Counted from the stretch's first letter, positions 17,794 to 26,515 are shown. The stretch: 64,000 bases of DNA from Myroides oncorhynchi (GCF_020905415.1 NZ_JAJJMP010000001.1:3855501-3919500); one strand, 5' to 3'. Translations and numbers: made by a program. Notes: a model not told the origin generated them from the letters alone.

Positions 17794-18504
17794 TTAATAC
17801 GAAGCGCCTATTATCACTCCAAAGTCTCCATCAGTCTGCTCCCATCCCTTAGAAGGTAAATAAGCTCTTGATACAAATCCGTCTAAATACAGTGCATTCG
17901 TACAGCCTAATTCTTTAAATAACTTAGCGAAGTCGTAGAAGTTGACTTTCTCCTTAGACATAGCGAAGATTACCTCCCCGTTCTCTTTCACGCCAACACC
18001 ATTGCGGATATTGAGGTTCGTAGAGCCTTGTGTGAACACTGTATTAATCTCACCATTTAATAGCAATATAGGTCCTGATTGAGTAGCGTATTGTATAGTT
18101 GTATTATGACTATATACTGACGTTGATACTACTTTCGCTTGATTATCTTTAGTAAGGTAAAACACACCATTAGGTTGCAAATAGAAGTTGCCATTACCTC
18201 CTTTTAAAGTATCTAAAGATTGAAGTAATTGATGATTTTCGATATATAGCCCCTTCGGTGAATTATCAGGTTCGAACATCCCACCATTCATAGCAAAGAC
18301 AAGCATCTCTCCTTTATCAGTTAACATCGTTTTAAGGTTCGCTAAACTGTGTATCCCTTCTCCTTGTTCATTCTTCCAATACATCTTGATATTTTCCTTA
18401 GCAGGATCACATTGATAGATGACATACTTCTGCTCCAATTGATTCCCTTGACAAGAGAACAACAGTAGAATAGTAAACAATATACTTATTCGAAACAACC
18501 TCAT
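17794..18504 (-). CDS. Lipoprotein with phosphodiester glycosidase (NAGPA-like) domain
   Basis: A 236-residue predicted lipoprotein. The signal ends in a lipobox LLFSC with Cys18. The mature part carries the NAGPA (PF09992-type) signatures: FAMNGGMFEPDNSPKGLYIE (about 71-90), a central YATQSGPILLLNGEI, NIRNGVGVKENGEVIFAMSK and CTNALYLDGFVSRAYLP. The domain is named for the human uncovering enzyme N-acetylglucosamine-1-phosphodiester alpha-N-acetylglucosaminidase, and bacterial YigE/SpoIID-linked members are thought to act on cell-envelope glycans. It is likely periplasmic. An 8-bp tandem repeat lies 14 bp before the start codon and may affect expression. Confidence 0.85.
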   Translation of the reverse strand: MRLFRISILFTILLLFSCQGNQLEQKYVIYQCDPAKENIKMYWKNEQGEGIHSLANLKTMLTDKGEMLVFAMNGGMFEPDNSPKGLYIENHQLLQSLDTLKGGNGNFYLQPNGVFYLTKDNQAKVVSTSVYSHNTTIQYATQSGPILLLNGEINTVFTQGSTNLNIRNGVGVKENGEVIFAMSKEKVNFYDFAKLFKELGCTNALYLDGFVSRAYLPSKGWEQTDGDFGVIIGASY

Positions 18505-18518
18505 TTATTTGTTTTTTT

Positions 18519-18553
18519 TGTGATGCTGTGATGCTGTGATGTTGTGATGTTGT
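18519..18553. repeat. Four 8-bp tandem repeats upstream of the NAGPA-like gene
   Basis: TGTGATGC, TGTGATGC, TGTGATGT, TGTGATGT (18519-18550) plus TGT. The array sits 15 bp before the leftward gene that starts at 18504, within its leader, next to a run of eight T. Copy-number change would alter leader length. Confidence 0.9.
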
Positions 18554-18629
18554 AAAGATATTGGTTTATAAAAGACAATTTACTTGAACGAAAAAACAAA
18601 AGATCAAAATCACAAAAAAACTTCAATGA

Positions 18630-19568
18630 TTACAGTTCATTCTTTAACTGCTTAATATACTTCTCTCTTTCAGGATAATCAATACATTCTAAATAATCTG
18701 TTACCTCTGTTAGCCATTCTTCATTAGACTTAATCTTGACTTTAGCAATTGTCTTCTGTTGAAAGTAAGGTCTATCGTCAAAAGCGTGAGCCAAGTGCTG
18801 ATTCATTGACTCTGCTGTTTGTAGACTTACGGGTTTTCCCTCTGATTTAGCTAAAAAGTGTAATATTCCTCGCTGATAATCAGGGTTTATAATTGCTTCT
18901 TTATACTCTCCAGAATAAGCTAATACTACTGGAATTTCTTTCTTTTCTAAGATAGCAGCTCTTAATCTATAGTTACCATCTATAATCCAGTATCCTCCAA
19001 GAGAGGGGATGTACCATGCAAATATAGGAGGTAGTGTTCCTTCTATCGCTTTCTTACGCCACCACTTTAGACGTCCTGAGTATTCATCTACTTGACGTGA
19101 GTATAGCAACTCTCTGTCCCATGAGGCATAAGTAAACGCGTCAAAGTCATCCTCTGCCGCTACAGTAGTTCCATAATTAGGAGGTGAGGCAAAGTCTTTA
19201 TATCCTTCAAAAAGCCATATAGAGTCATAAAAGAAGTGCTGATCTGACTCTACCATCTCCTCTGCAAAGTAGCGAGACCAAGACTTCAGACTCTCTTCAC
19301 TAGACAGTCCTTTGCGCTTCTCTACTTCTTGGGAATTTATATTCTTAATTAGCCTGCTCTCCTCTTCAAAGGTTCTTACTAATCCTATATCACAGAAATC
19401 TCTACTTATCAATCCCCACATCACAGGTTTATCTTCACAGACCAACTTCATCTTCCAATTCGAACCACTCAATAATTGCATTGTAGGAGGTGTTAACCCT
19501 TCTACAGTTAGTTCTAGTGCTTTCCATTGCTGACGTTCATCTGTGATATCTTTCCAATAGTATTTCAT
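18630..19568 (-). CDS. Unknown protein with a ParB-like DGNYRLRAA motif
   Basis: A 312-residue cytoplasmic protein. Around residues 190-222, LGGYWIIDGNYRLRAAILEKKEIPVVLAYSG matches the core of the ParB/sulfiredoxin nuclease-like fold, where D-G-x-x-R-x-x-A contacts nucleotide or DNA, followed by a beta strand with IPVVL. The flanks are unlike chromosome-partition ParB: no HTH is seen, and the N-terminal 120 residues are rich in Trp and Glu. It may be a standalone ParB-fold enzyme (CTPase or nuclease-like), an inference from one motif. The gene stands alone between the NAGPA-like gene and repeat DNA. An Arg-to-other replacement in this motif is not seen, so it may be active. Confidence 0.6.
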   Translation of the reverse strand: MKYYWKDITDERQQWKALELTVEGLTPPTMQLLSGSNWKMKLVCEDKPVMWGLISRDFCDIGLVRTFEEESRLIKNINSQEVEKRKGLSSEESLKSWSRYFAEEMVESDQHFFYDSIWLFEGYKDFASPPNYGTTVAAEDDFDAFTYASWDRELLYSRQVDEYSGRLKWWRKKAIEGTLPPIFAWYIPSLGGYWIIDGNYRLRAAILEKKEIPVVLAYSGEYKEAIINPDYQRGILHFLAKSEGKPVSLQTAESMNQHLAHAFDDRPYFQQKTIAKVKIKSNEEWLTEVTDYLECIDYPEREKYIKQLKNEL

Positions 19569-19614
19569 AGGGTGTATTTTATTGAGGTGATAAAGGTAAG
19601 GTGTTTTTTATTGA

Positions 19615-19790
19615 AATGGGTGCGAAGTCTCCCGACATCGCACAGCAGAAGAGATGGAGTATGTTTCACTACGTTAATATGAGTACGAAGTCAGGAGACT
19701 TCGCACAGCATACAAGACATGATAAACATTGTGTGACACGCAAAATATTGCGTCTCTACCTTATATAGATAGCGCATATACTATGTATTG
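19615..19790. repeat. Intergenic palindromic repeats (GAAGTC/GACTTC type)
   Basis: CGAAGTC (19623-19629) with GACATCG (19634-19640) and CGAAGTC (19686-19692) with GACTTCG (19697-19703) form 7-bp hairpins with 4-base loops. GTGTGACACGCAAAATATTG and CGTCTCTACCTTA that follow match the tail of the 11.6-11.9 kb repeats (GTGAGACGCAAAATATTGAC, GTCTCTACCTTAA). Confidence 0.75.
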
Positions 19791-19843
19791 ATAATATGGA
19801 TATTTATATCTACACAGTTATGTCAATAAAACAACATTCTTAA

Positions 19844-20323
19844 TTAATAATTGATTTCAAACCTTCTCTTTCCTTCTACAGTGTAATCTAATACTTCTAC
19901 GAAGCCGATATTCGCCATCATCTTTAAAGACTTTTCGTTTGCACTACGAGCAATACCTACTATAGTAGTGACTTCTGATTCGTGTGCTTTAACGTATTTT
20001 ATCAGTCCTTCTGTTCCCTCTTGTCCATAGCCGTATTTCCAAAAGTCCCTACCGATAGAAAAGCCTATCTCTACTGCAGTTGGCGATTCGAAGAAGTACA
20101 TCGCTGTACCGATTAATACCTCTGTATCTTTCTGTACAACAGCTAGTCTTACCTTGACTCTATCTTCCCATTCACGCTGTGCTTGTAAGACCATTTGCTC
20201 TGCATCATCAAGAGTTTCGAGAGGTTTACTTGCTCTGTGTTTCATTGCTTCCTTATCTGAGTAGATATGAAGTAATTGTTCTTTATCTTCTAAAACTAAA
20301 GGTCTGAAGTATAGTCTTTCCAT
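19844..20323 (-). CDS. GNAT-family N-acetyltransferase (RimJ/RimL-like)
   Basis: A 159-residue acetyltransferase. The start (LYFRPLVLEDKEQLLHIYSDKEAMKHR) is the usual GNAT motif C; VEIGFSIGRDFWKYGYGQEG (about 96-115) is motif A with the acetyl-CoA pyrophosphate loop in degenerate GYGQEG form; VGIARSANEKSLKMMANIGF (about 122-141) is motif B, the Asn/Ser-rich acceptor. This layout is typical of the RimJ/RimL and ribosomal-protein or small-molecule acetyltransferases. The downstream flank is repeat DNA; upstream, 19 bp away, is the MdtD-like exporter on the same strand, so the two may be co-transcribed. The substrate is unknown. Confidence 0.87.
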   Translation of the reverse strand: MERLYFRPLVLEDKEQLLHIYSDKEAMKHRASKPLETLDDAEQMVLQAQREWEDRVKVRLAVVQKDTEVLIGTAMYFFESPTAVEIGFSIGRDFWKYGYGQEGTEGLIKYVKAHESEVTTIVGIARSANEKSLKMMANIGFVEVLDYTVEGKRRFEINY

Positions 20324-20342
20324 TGTATATTATTATGGTGGA

Positions 20343-21770
20343 TTATATTTTTTCTGCCTTATATTCTCTTTTTTCTACAAGACTTGCTCCTGCTTCAGCA
20401 CTAAGTCTCACAAACACTCTACTTGATAGTATCGTGATAATCCCCATTACTAAGAACGTATATCTAAACACGTCTATTCCCTGATCATTCATCCCCACAC
20501 TACTGTTCTGGAACATCATTAAGATCATAGCCGAAATAGATATACCAAGGCTTATCGCTAACTGTTGAGTTACTGATAGCAAAGTATTTCCTTCACTTGA
20601 AGTATCACTATCTAGATCTGCTAGAGCTATAGTATTCATAGAAGTAAACTGTATCGCGTTAAATGCCCCATTAAAGATCATTAACATCACCAATACCCAC
20701 ATCGGTGTACTCTTAGTAATAAAGAAGAAACAACTGATAATAATCCCTGTCAATATCGTATTGACAATTAAAGTATTGCGATAACCAAACTTGCGTACAA
20801 TAGGAATAACGAAGTTTCTAAATACTAGATTTGCACCTGCTTGTGGAATCATCATTAACCCTGCAAAAAAGGCAGAGTACCCAAAGCCAACTTGTAGTAA
20901 TAGAGGCACCATTAGTGGCATTCCACCTACTCCGAAGCGCGTGATAAGATTACCTATTAGTCCTATTCGAAGTGTTTTAATCTTTAAAAGACTCAGTCTG
21001 ATTAAGGCTTTACTTGTTTTATTAGCATATCGTATATACCCTAATGTACAGATAACAGCTAATACCGCTAACAGAATTAGAGTAACAGCAGTGAACTCTG
21101 GTGAGTTCCATCGTTCTATAATAAGCGTGATAGTCGTCAATCCTCCACTTATAAGTATCCATCCTTTAAGGTCAAACTTACCCACTGTGTTCTTAAAGTT
21201 AGGTACTAACTTTCTTGTCCATAGAATAGCGATAATTCCTACAGGTAAATTGATTAGGAATATCCAATGCCACGAGAACTTCTCTACTAAGAATCCTCCT
21301 GCTGTAGGTCCTAACATTGGACCTATTAGAGCTGGTATCGTAATGAAGTTAATAATACCTAACAACTGATCTTTTGGATAAGCATAGATCAAGATAAGAC
21401 GAGCTACAGGTACTAGCATAGATCCACCTATAGCTTGAAATATACGCGCTAAGACTAGCTGATCTAAGGTGTTAGCCATTGAGCAAAATAAAGAGCCTAG
21501 AGTAAACGTAGTAATCGCTACCATCAACATATTACGTGTACCGAATCGGTCTGCTAACCATCCACTAAGTGGGATAAGCAATGCGACGGTTAGAGTATAA
21601 GACACAATAACACTCTGCATCTCTAAAGGTGACTCACCTAAACTCTTCGCTATAGAGGGTAATCCTGTGTTGAGGATAGTTCCATCTAATGCCTGCATAA
21701 ATATGGCTAACGCAGCAAGCCAAGGCAAATACTTTTTTACCTTTGGGTCTTCAACGATCCCTATTTCCAT
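20343..21770 (-). CDS. MFS multidrug exporter, DHA2 family (MdtD-like)
   Basis: A 475-residue transporter. The first helix region WLAALAIFMQALDGTILNTGLPSIAKSLGESPLEMQSVIVSYTL is very close to MdtD/EmrB-type DHA2 proteins, with motif A GWLADRFGTRN (about 73-83), motif B LARIFQAIGGSMLVPVARLI and motif C GPMLGPTAGGFL. About 14 hydrophobic segments, as expected for the 14-TM drug:H+ antiporters. It would export lipophilic compounds across the inner membrane; no membrane-fusion or TolC-like partner is adjacent. The GNAT gene 19 bp downstream may be in the same transcript. The 645 bp upstream of its start hold no gene. Confidence 0.87.
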   Translation of the reverse strand: MEIGIVEDPKVKKYLPWLAALAIFMQALDGTILNTGLPSIAKSLGESPLEMQSVIVSYTLTVALLIPLSGWLADRFGTRNMLMVAITTFTLGSLFCSMANTLDQLVLARIFQAIGGSMLVPVARLILIYAYPKDQLLGIINFITIPALIGPMLGPTAGGFLVEKFSWHWIFLINLPVGIIAILWTRKLVPNFKNTVGKFDLKGWILISGGLTTITLIIERWNSPEFTAVTLILLAVLAVICTLGYIRYANKTSKALIRLSLLKIKTLRIGLIGNLITRFGVGGMPLMVPLLLQVGFGYSAFFAGLMMIPQAGANLVFRNFVIPIVRKFGYRNTLIVNTILTGIIISCFFFITKSTPMWVLVMLMIFNGAFNAIQFTSMNTIALADLDSDTSSEGNTLLSVTQQLAISLGISISAMILMMFQNSSVGMNDQGIDVFRYTFLVMGIITILSSRVFVRLSAEAGASLVEKREYKAEKI

Positions 21771-22415
21771 AATATTGTAATACTAAGATTAGTTAATTCA
21801 TCATCGCTGTTGTAGTAGAGTTAACTTTATATAGACTACGAGGTAAAATGAATAAAATACAATGCTCTTATACACTATATAAAGCTGCTATCGCGATGAT
21901 AAACAAATATAAATAATCCAATCTATTCCCTCAGTTGTCCTATGACAAGTTCGGTCTAAAGAAATTACAAAAAGACCTCAGCTCTAACAACAAAATCATA
22001 GCATTACATCAATTAATATACCGAATGAATAGATAGCCTGCTGTTTATACAACATTCTTTTATTCCCGTTGTTTAAATAATTTAGTAAAACTTTAAGGAT
22101 TGATGCGCTTATCATAGATGAACAGTAAAATACTGCCAGCATATAACACAGGAAATCTTATAAGTACTATGCCTCTACCCTGCATAACATCCTTAATAAA
22201 GGTTATGTAGAGATGAAATATCTTTTGTCTAACACTGTATCTCATCCTCATTATGTGCCAATCTAATATTAACGACATTTCTCCGTCCTTACACTATATT
22301 GATAATACTAGCCGTATTCCTGAGGTATACTTGCTCAAACAGCGTTATTCAGCAACAACACCTCACGAATACCTCTTGAATTCCCAACAGGTCAACAGAT
22401 CTAATATGACCGTCA
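21771..22415. other. Intergenic region
   Basis: No supported gene. A 61-codon frame at 22093-22278 (-) with a fair ribosome-binding-like GGAG and a hydrophobic C-terminal half is possible but has no homology I recognise. GCCGTATTCCTGAGGTATAC near 22311 is loosely like GCGGTATTCCTGCTCAGAGG near 53095, perhaps a decayed repeat. Confidence 0.3.
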
Positions 22416-23195
22416 TTAATCTATCATTCGATAAGGATACCAGTCAAAAGAAGTCTCATGAAGTGCAAAGAAATGTGTTGGTAAGACTAACCCTATCGCT
22501 TCTAACCCTTTTTGTAAAGCGGTACTATCTTCTAAGTCTTTTATTTCGGCACCGATCATCTGCTTATATTCCCCTATCAGCTCATCAAAGTAATACACCT
22601 TCATCTCTCCGTCAAATACTATAGCTATTTCTTCTTCTATATCCCCTCCCCACATCTCACACTTATAGTATACGAAGGGCTGTTTTATCTCTTCATTTAA
22701 CTGCTGTAAAAAAGCGAGTAACTTACATTGTTCTAACGTAAGATTCAAAGACAATACCATTGGGGCAATCTCAATATTCTCTAAGAAATGCCATTTGTTG
22801 GTTTTGTATTCGGCATAATCTGTATAGAACGCATTGTCCTTATCATCATAAGCTGTTCTACTCATAGAAGGGTTTATAACGAATAGACCATCTACAGGTA
22901 AGCTGTGTTTAATATGCTTTCGCTCGTGATTCTCATTCTCAAAGAAAACATCTTTAGTCCACTGACTTCTAATTCCTCTAAAATCATCAACTTGAAATAA
23001 TCCTTGTTGAAGGTTGTCTATTCCTTTTAAATATTCTATTAGCTTTGGACTAACTAATGTATAAACCTGTTCTGCGTTCCAGCTCATTGCTATATTCTTT
23101 TTTGCTAAGATATAATTATCCCATAAGTCTACATCTTCTTTGCTTATAATTGTCTTGCGTATACTTAGCTTTATTTGTAACTTGCTATGACACAA
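22416..23195 (-). CDS. Unknown cytoplasmic protein
   Basis: A protein of up to 259 residues with no family I recognise. The frame opens with TTG at 23195; the first in-frame ATG is at 23087 (giving MSWNAEQVYT, 223 residues). The sequence between (KLSIRKTIISKEDVDLWDNY) looks like real protein, so an upstream non-ATG start is likely. No signal peptide or membrane segment. It is rich in Glu, Lys and aromatic residues, with YYKCEMWGGDIEEEIAIVFDG and a C-terminal ETSFDWYPYRMID. It is divergent from a small membrane-protein gene at 23209, with only 13 bp between the start codons. Confidence 0.6.
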   Translation of the reverse strand: MCHSKLQIKLSIRKTIISKEDVDLWDNYILAKKNIAMSWNAEQVYTLVSPKLIEYLKGIDNLQQGLFQVDDFRGIRSQWTKDVFFENENHERKHIKHSLPVDGLFVINPSMSRTAYDDKDNAFYTDYAEYKTNKWHFLENIEIAPMVLSLNLTLEQCKLLAFLQQLNEEIKQPFVYYKCEMWGGDIEEEIAIVFDGEMKVYYFDELIGEYKQMIGAEIKDLEDSTALQKGLEAIGLVLPTHFFALHETSFDWYPYRMID

Positions 23196-23208
23196 ACCAA
23201 CACTTACT

Positions 23209-23664
23209 ATGATACAATCTCAGTATAGCTCTAGAATAATTGGCTTATTGCTATTTATGCTTGTGATAGCGTTAATACTATTTACAGTATTCTATTTTGT
23301 AGCTGACAATTCTCAAGCAAGTCACACGCTTTTTAAAACAAACTATAGCTTTGTAGGAGGAGTTACGCTAGGCATTGTTCTATTTATTTTTAGTTTCTCT
23401 TTGACAATGACTATGGTTAAAGATGTTAGTATCTCTGATAAGGAAATTATCGTCAGAAATCTAATAGGTGCTAAGAAGACCTTCTATAAACCTAATACAG
23501 TTTGTGCCCTAGCTTATACTAAAAGAGCATTCTTCGGAGCGACACAGTATATCGTTATCCAAGAAGACAATAAGACAACCAAGATATTTGAGTTTACTTA
23601 TAAGAATTTTGAAGAATTAAGAGAACAGTTAATTATCGATGTTCAAGGAAATAGAAGAGCTTAG
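23209..23664 (+). CDS. Small membrane protein with PH-like tail
   Basis: A 151-residue protein. Two hydrophobic segments (about 10-31 and 46-70) form a hairpin, followed by a soluble part with VSISDKEIIVRNLIGAKKTF and YIVIQEDNKTTKIFEFTYKNFEEL, the beta-rich pattern of bacterial PH (YdbS/YcxB-like) domains. Function unknown; such proteins are thought to sense or organise the membrane. It starts 13 bp from the divergent gene at 23195 and ends 63 bp before the interrupted TonB-like gene, which reads in the same direction. Confidence 0.65.
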   Translation: MIQSQYSSRIIGLLLFMLVIALILFTVFYFVADNSQASHTLFKTNYSFVGGVTLGIVLFIFSFSLTMTMVKDVSISDKEIIVRNLIGAKKTFYKPNTVCALAYTKRAFFGATQYIVIQEDNKTTKIFEFTYKNFEELREQLIIDVQGNRRA

Positions 23665-23815
23665 TAATTTTACTATTATCTTAATGTGAACATACAGTAC
23701 TCTAACAATAAACCACATATACTTAGAATGAGTAAAACACGTATACTTTGTCTTTTTTTACTTATTCCAATGGTAATAATGTATCCTCAAAAGACTAAAA
23801 AGAGAAAAGTATTTA

Positions 23816-24772
23816 TTGAGTTATTAAATTAACTTCCGTACATTAGTATCTTAAAATCAACAGTATGGAAATTTTTAAGGGTCAAAACATTCTTAACTTA
23901 GTAAAAGAACTACCAGATGACGAATCTTGTAAAGCTTATCTAAGTAAAATAAAGTGGTCAAACGGTTTTACTTGTGTAAAATGTGGACACAAAAAAGGTT
24001 GCTTAAAATCTAATCATTCATACTATTGCTATAACTGTGAGCATGTTGAAAGCTCAACAGCTAATACCTTATTTCACAAAGTCAAATTTGGTTTACATAA
24101 AGCATTTATGATTGTGTTTGAAATGACAACTTCTACCAAAAGCATATCTAGTATTCAAATGGGTAAACGCTATGGTATAAGCCAGCCAACAGCGTGGGGC
24201 TTTATGCATAAAGTTCGTTTAGCTATGCAAAGTAGCGAGCAATCTCCTATGACTGAGACAGTCCATGTTGATGAGTTTGTTGTAGGGGGATACGAACAAG
24301 GAAAACCAGGAAGAAGTTACGACACCAAAAAAGCTAAAGCAGTGATAGCTGTAGAGTTAAATACTGAAAGAAAAGTAAAAAGAGCCTATGTTAAGTGTAT
24401 TGACGATTACTCTGCTAAGTCATTAACTACTATATTCGAACAACACATTTCAGAAGATGCTAATGTAGTTACAGATAAATGGAGGGGATACAATCCCTTG
24501 AAAAAAAAAGTATAACATCACTCAAAAAGAAAGTGATAAAGGTGCTAATTTTAAAGAATTACACGTGATAATTCACCAACTTAAATCCTGGATTAGGACT
24601 GTACCTTCACATATCAATAAGAAATACATCCAAGCTTACTTTAATGAGTTCGTATATAGATTAAATAGATCCTTATTTAAGGAAACTATTTTTCATAACA
24701 CAATTGTAAAGATGGTTAAAGCGAAACCAACTACTTTAAATATGATTAGCGGAAACTAAACAGATAACTCAA
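23816..24772 (+). mobile_element. IS1595-family insertion sequence (copy 1)
   Basis: An element of about 957 bp. The ends share TTGAGTTAT (left from 23816; right end reverse complement ending at 24772), with a less exact match inward including TTCCG. AAAAGTATTTATT flanks it on both sides (23805-23817 and 24771-24783); because flank and end share bases, the true target duplication is somewhere between about 9 and 13 bp, and IS1595 elements usually give 8 bp. The one gene inside encodes an IS1595-type transposase. A second copy in reverse orientation enters the window at 63774. Confidence 0.88.
23865..24759 (+). pseudogene. IS1595-family transposase, frameshifted at an A9 run
   Basis: The first frame (23865-24515, 216 residues) has an N-terminal zinc-binding region (Cys37, Cys40, Cys55, Cys58) and the DDE-type ISXO2-like domain with HVDEFVVGG (Asp136) and VVTDKWRGYNP (Asp204). 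At a run of nine A (24501-24509) the frame enters a stop. With eight A the frame would go on (KKKYNITQKESDKGANF) into the segment 24517-24759 and end after 297 residues, the usual family size. So this is either a broken transposase or one made by slippage on the A-run. The corresponding A-run of copy 2 lies outside the window. Confidence 0.85.
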
Positions 24773-25202
24773 AAGTATTTATTCCACCACCCCCTGAAAT
24801 AAAAGAATCTTATTGTAGTATTCCTAGAGCTGACATTTCTATACCCCTATCAATAAATGATTCTCTTAAGAATACTAACTATATTTTTCTACAGGGAGAA
24901 ACAAATAAAAGAGCTGAATATCTTGGAGGAATACCTGCCTTTAAAAAAGAGTTTATCTCAAAGTTTCAAATACCAACTGAACTAAAAGAAACAACTAATA
25001 AAATACTATTAATCGTTAAAATCACAATAGAAAAAGATGGACTAATAGGTGATATCGAAGTATTGAGGCATCCTAGTTTAACAACAGTCACAGAATCTAT
25101 TAGGGTTATAAAAGATATGGAAGCATGGCAACCTGCACTTATAGACAATAAAGCTGTAAGAAGCTATTACACAATTCCTATTCAGATAAAGTATTAATAA
25201 AG

Positions 25203-25246
25203 AAAAGAGAGCTTAGTACAGATGCACTAAGCTCTCTTTTTTCTTT
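25203..25246. terminator. Bidirectional intrinsic terminator
   Basis: AAAAGAGAGCTTAGT (25203-25217) pairs perfectly with ACTAAGCTCTCTTTT (25226-25240), followed by T-rich sequence. It lies between the TonB-like remnant (+) and the araC-type gene (-). Confidence 0.9.
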
Positions 25247-25262
25247 TATAAAATATAGTCCA

Positions 25263-26090
25263 TTACTTGTTTCTATAAGCCAATGGAGATAATTCCAAGT
25301 GAAGCTTAAAGAATCTATTGAAATAAGATATGTTATCAAAACCTAGTTCATAAGCACATTCTTTAACAGTCATCTGACTGTGTCTCAATAGATACTGAGC
25401 TTCTAATAACAATCTCTCATGTATTAATTGCAAAGCTGTCATACCTGTCTCTTCCTTAATCACCTCAGTCAAATGTTTCGGTGTTATTCCCATCAAATCA
25501 GCATATTGCCCAACAGTTTTAAAAGTTTTAAACTTATCTTCTAGATGTTGTTTAAACGTATAAGTCAACTGATATTGTCTATTCATTCCCTTGTGAAAAC
25601 CTAGTAGACAGTACTCACAAGCTCTGTTATAGTCATATAGTATCTCTATCAACTTTAAACGTATAATATTAAGATGATAAGGTCTCTTTGTATCTAACTC
25701 CCAAGCTAGGTTATTAAAATTCTGTAAGACTTGCTTAAAGGAGTCTTCTAACCTATACATAGGTGGGTAATCTGTATTTAAGAATAGCAACTCATCCACA
25801 ATCATTTCTTTGACATAATTGCGATATAAAAAACACTTTTTAAAGAATATCTGTAATACTCTAAAGTCCTCTGAAGCCTCACCTCCTACATACAATACTT
25901 CTGGTGAGATAATTGACATCGCTCCCTCTGTAATGGTAAACTTATGATATCCTACCTTTAAGTCTATCTGCCCCTTAGTACATAAAATAAGTGTATAATA
26001 ATCCTGTTTCTGCGGTATGGTAACAATCAGATTATCCTTTCTCGTATAAAAGTCTATTTCTTTACTTTCCTCTAATCCTACTAGCTTCAT
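25263..26090 (-). CDS. AraC-family transcriptional regulator
   Basis: A 275-residue regulator. The N-terminal 150 residues are a cupin-like sensing domain (YTLILCTKGQIDLKVGYHKF; GAMSIISPEVLYVGG); the C-terminal 100 residues hold the double HTH: KTVGQYADLMGITPKHLTEVIKEETGMTALQLI (first HTH) and SQMTVKECAYELGFDNISYFNRFFKLHLELSPLAYR (second HTH with the family signature). Many Flavobacterial members of this type control nearby efflux or metabolic genes, but the flanks here are an IS-broken gene and a pseudogene, so the target is not evident. Confidence 0.9.
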   Translation of the reverse strand: MKLVGLEESKEIDFYTRKDNLIVTIPQKQDYYTLILCTKGQIDLKVGYHKFTITEGAMSIISPEVLYVGGEASEDFRVLQIFFKKCFLYRNYVKEMIVDELLFLNTDYPPMYRLEDSFKQVLQNFNNLAWELDTKRPYHLNIIRLKLIEILYDYNRACEYCLLGFHKGMNRQYQLTYTFKQHLEDKFKTFKTVGQYADLMGITPKHLTEVIKEETGMTALQLIHERLLLEAQYLLRHSQMTVKECAYELGFDNISYFNRFFKLHLELSPLAYRNK

Positions 26091-26219
26091 CTTCCATTCT
26101 ATTTTATCGTACTACAAAATAAAACTAATTAACAATAGGAGTCCTTAATAATACCTTAAATTACGAGTTTTGTGCTATATCTTCCGACTAATTGTACTCT
26201 TCTATAGATACTCTATTAC

Positions 26220-26515
26220 TTATTTTTTAGTTAAATAAACCATTGCTTTTGCTACTTTATCCATATCTAAACTTAAAGTAGGTGTGCTAAAGATATCAGG
26301 TAATGTATATGTTTCTCCATTATTTTAAAACAAACATTCTATCTCTCTTCTCATTCCATTTACCTACTAAGATGTAACTTTTACTAGTATTATCATATAT
26401 AGAAATATCATACTATACCTTCCCTTTTTTTAAACACTACTTTCTGTGCTGTAGCAAATGTACTTACACCTAATAATAAATAAACTAAAAAATTATTCGT
26501 AGTAATTATGTCAAC
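26220..26515 (-). pseudogene. Decayed gene for a small secreted protein
   Basis: Reading the minus strand, three overlapping frames give one coherent protein: a signal-peptide-like NFLVYLLLGVSTFATAQ, then KVVFKKREGIV, a frame change near 26427, YDISIYDNTSKSYILVGKWN and EKRDRMFVLK, a second change near 26328, then NGETYTLPDIFSTPTLSLDM and DKVAKAMVYLTKK to a TAA at 26220-26222. No ATG precedes the signal in frame. At least two frameshifts and a lost start make it non-functional. Function of the parent unknown; it resembles the small secreted proteins common in this group. Confidence 0.7.

Larger units (their letters stand above)
23728..25197 (+). pseudogene. TonB-like energy transducer split by an IS element
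   Basis: The N-terminal part reads from the ATG at 23728 for 30 codons (MSKTRILCLFLLIPMVIMYP...) to the IS. After the element and one copy of the repeated target are removed, the frame continues exactly at 24784 (PPPPEIKESYCSIPR) to a TAA at 25195-25197, giving 167 residues. The C-terminal 90 residues look like a TonB C-terminal domain: YLGGIPAFKKEF, LLIVKITIEKDGLIGDIEVL, and ESIRVIKDMEAWQPALIDNKAVRSYYTIPIQIKY-type ending (AWQPA followed by V-R-S-Y-Y-T-I-P-I). The N-terminal hydrophobic segment fits a signal or anchor. As it stands only a 34-residue peptide can be made from the start. Confidence 0.85.

Noticed and set aside
22093..22278. 61-codon minus-strand frame with a hydrophobic C-terminus
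   Set aside because: Possible but unsupported: no family, no operon partner; left in the gap entry only.
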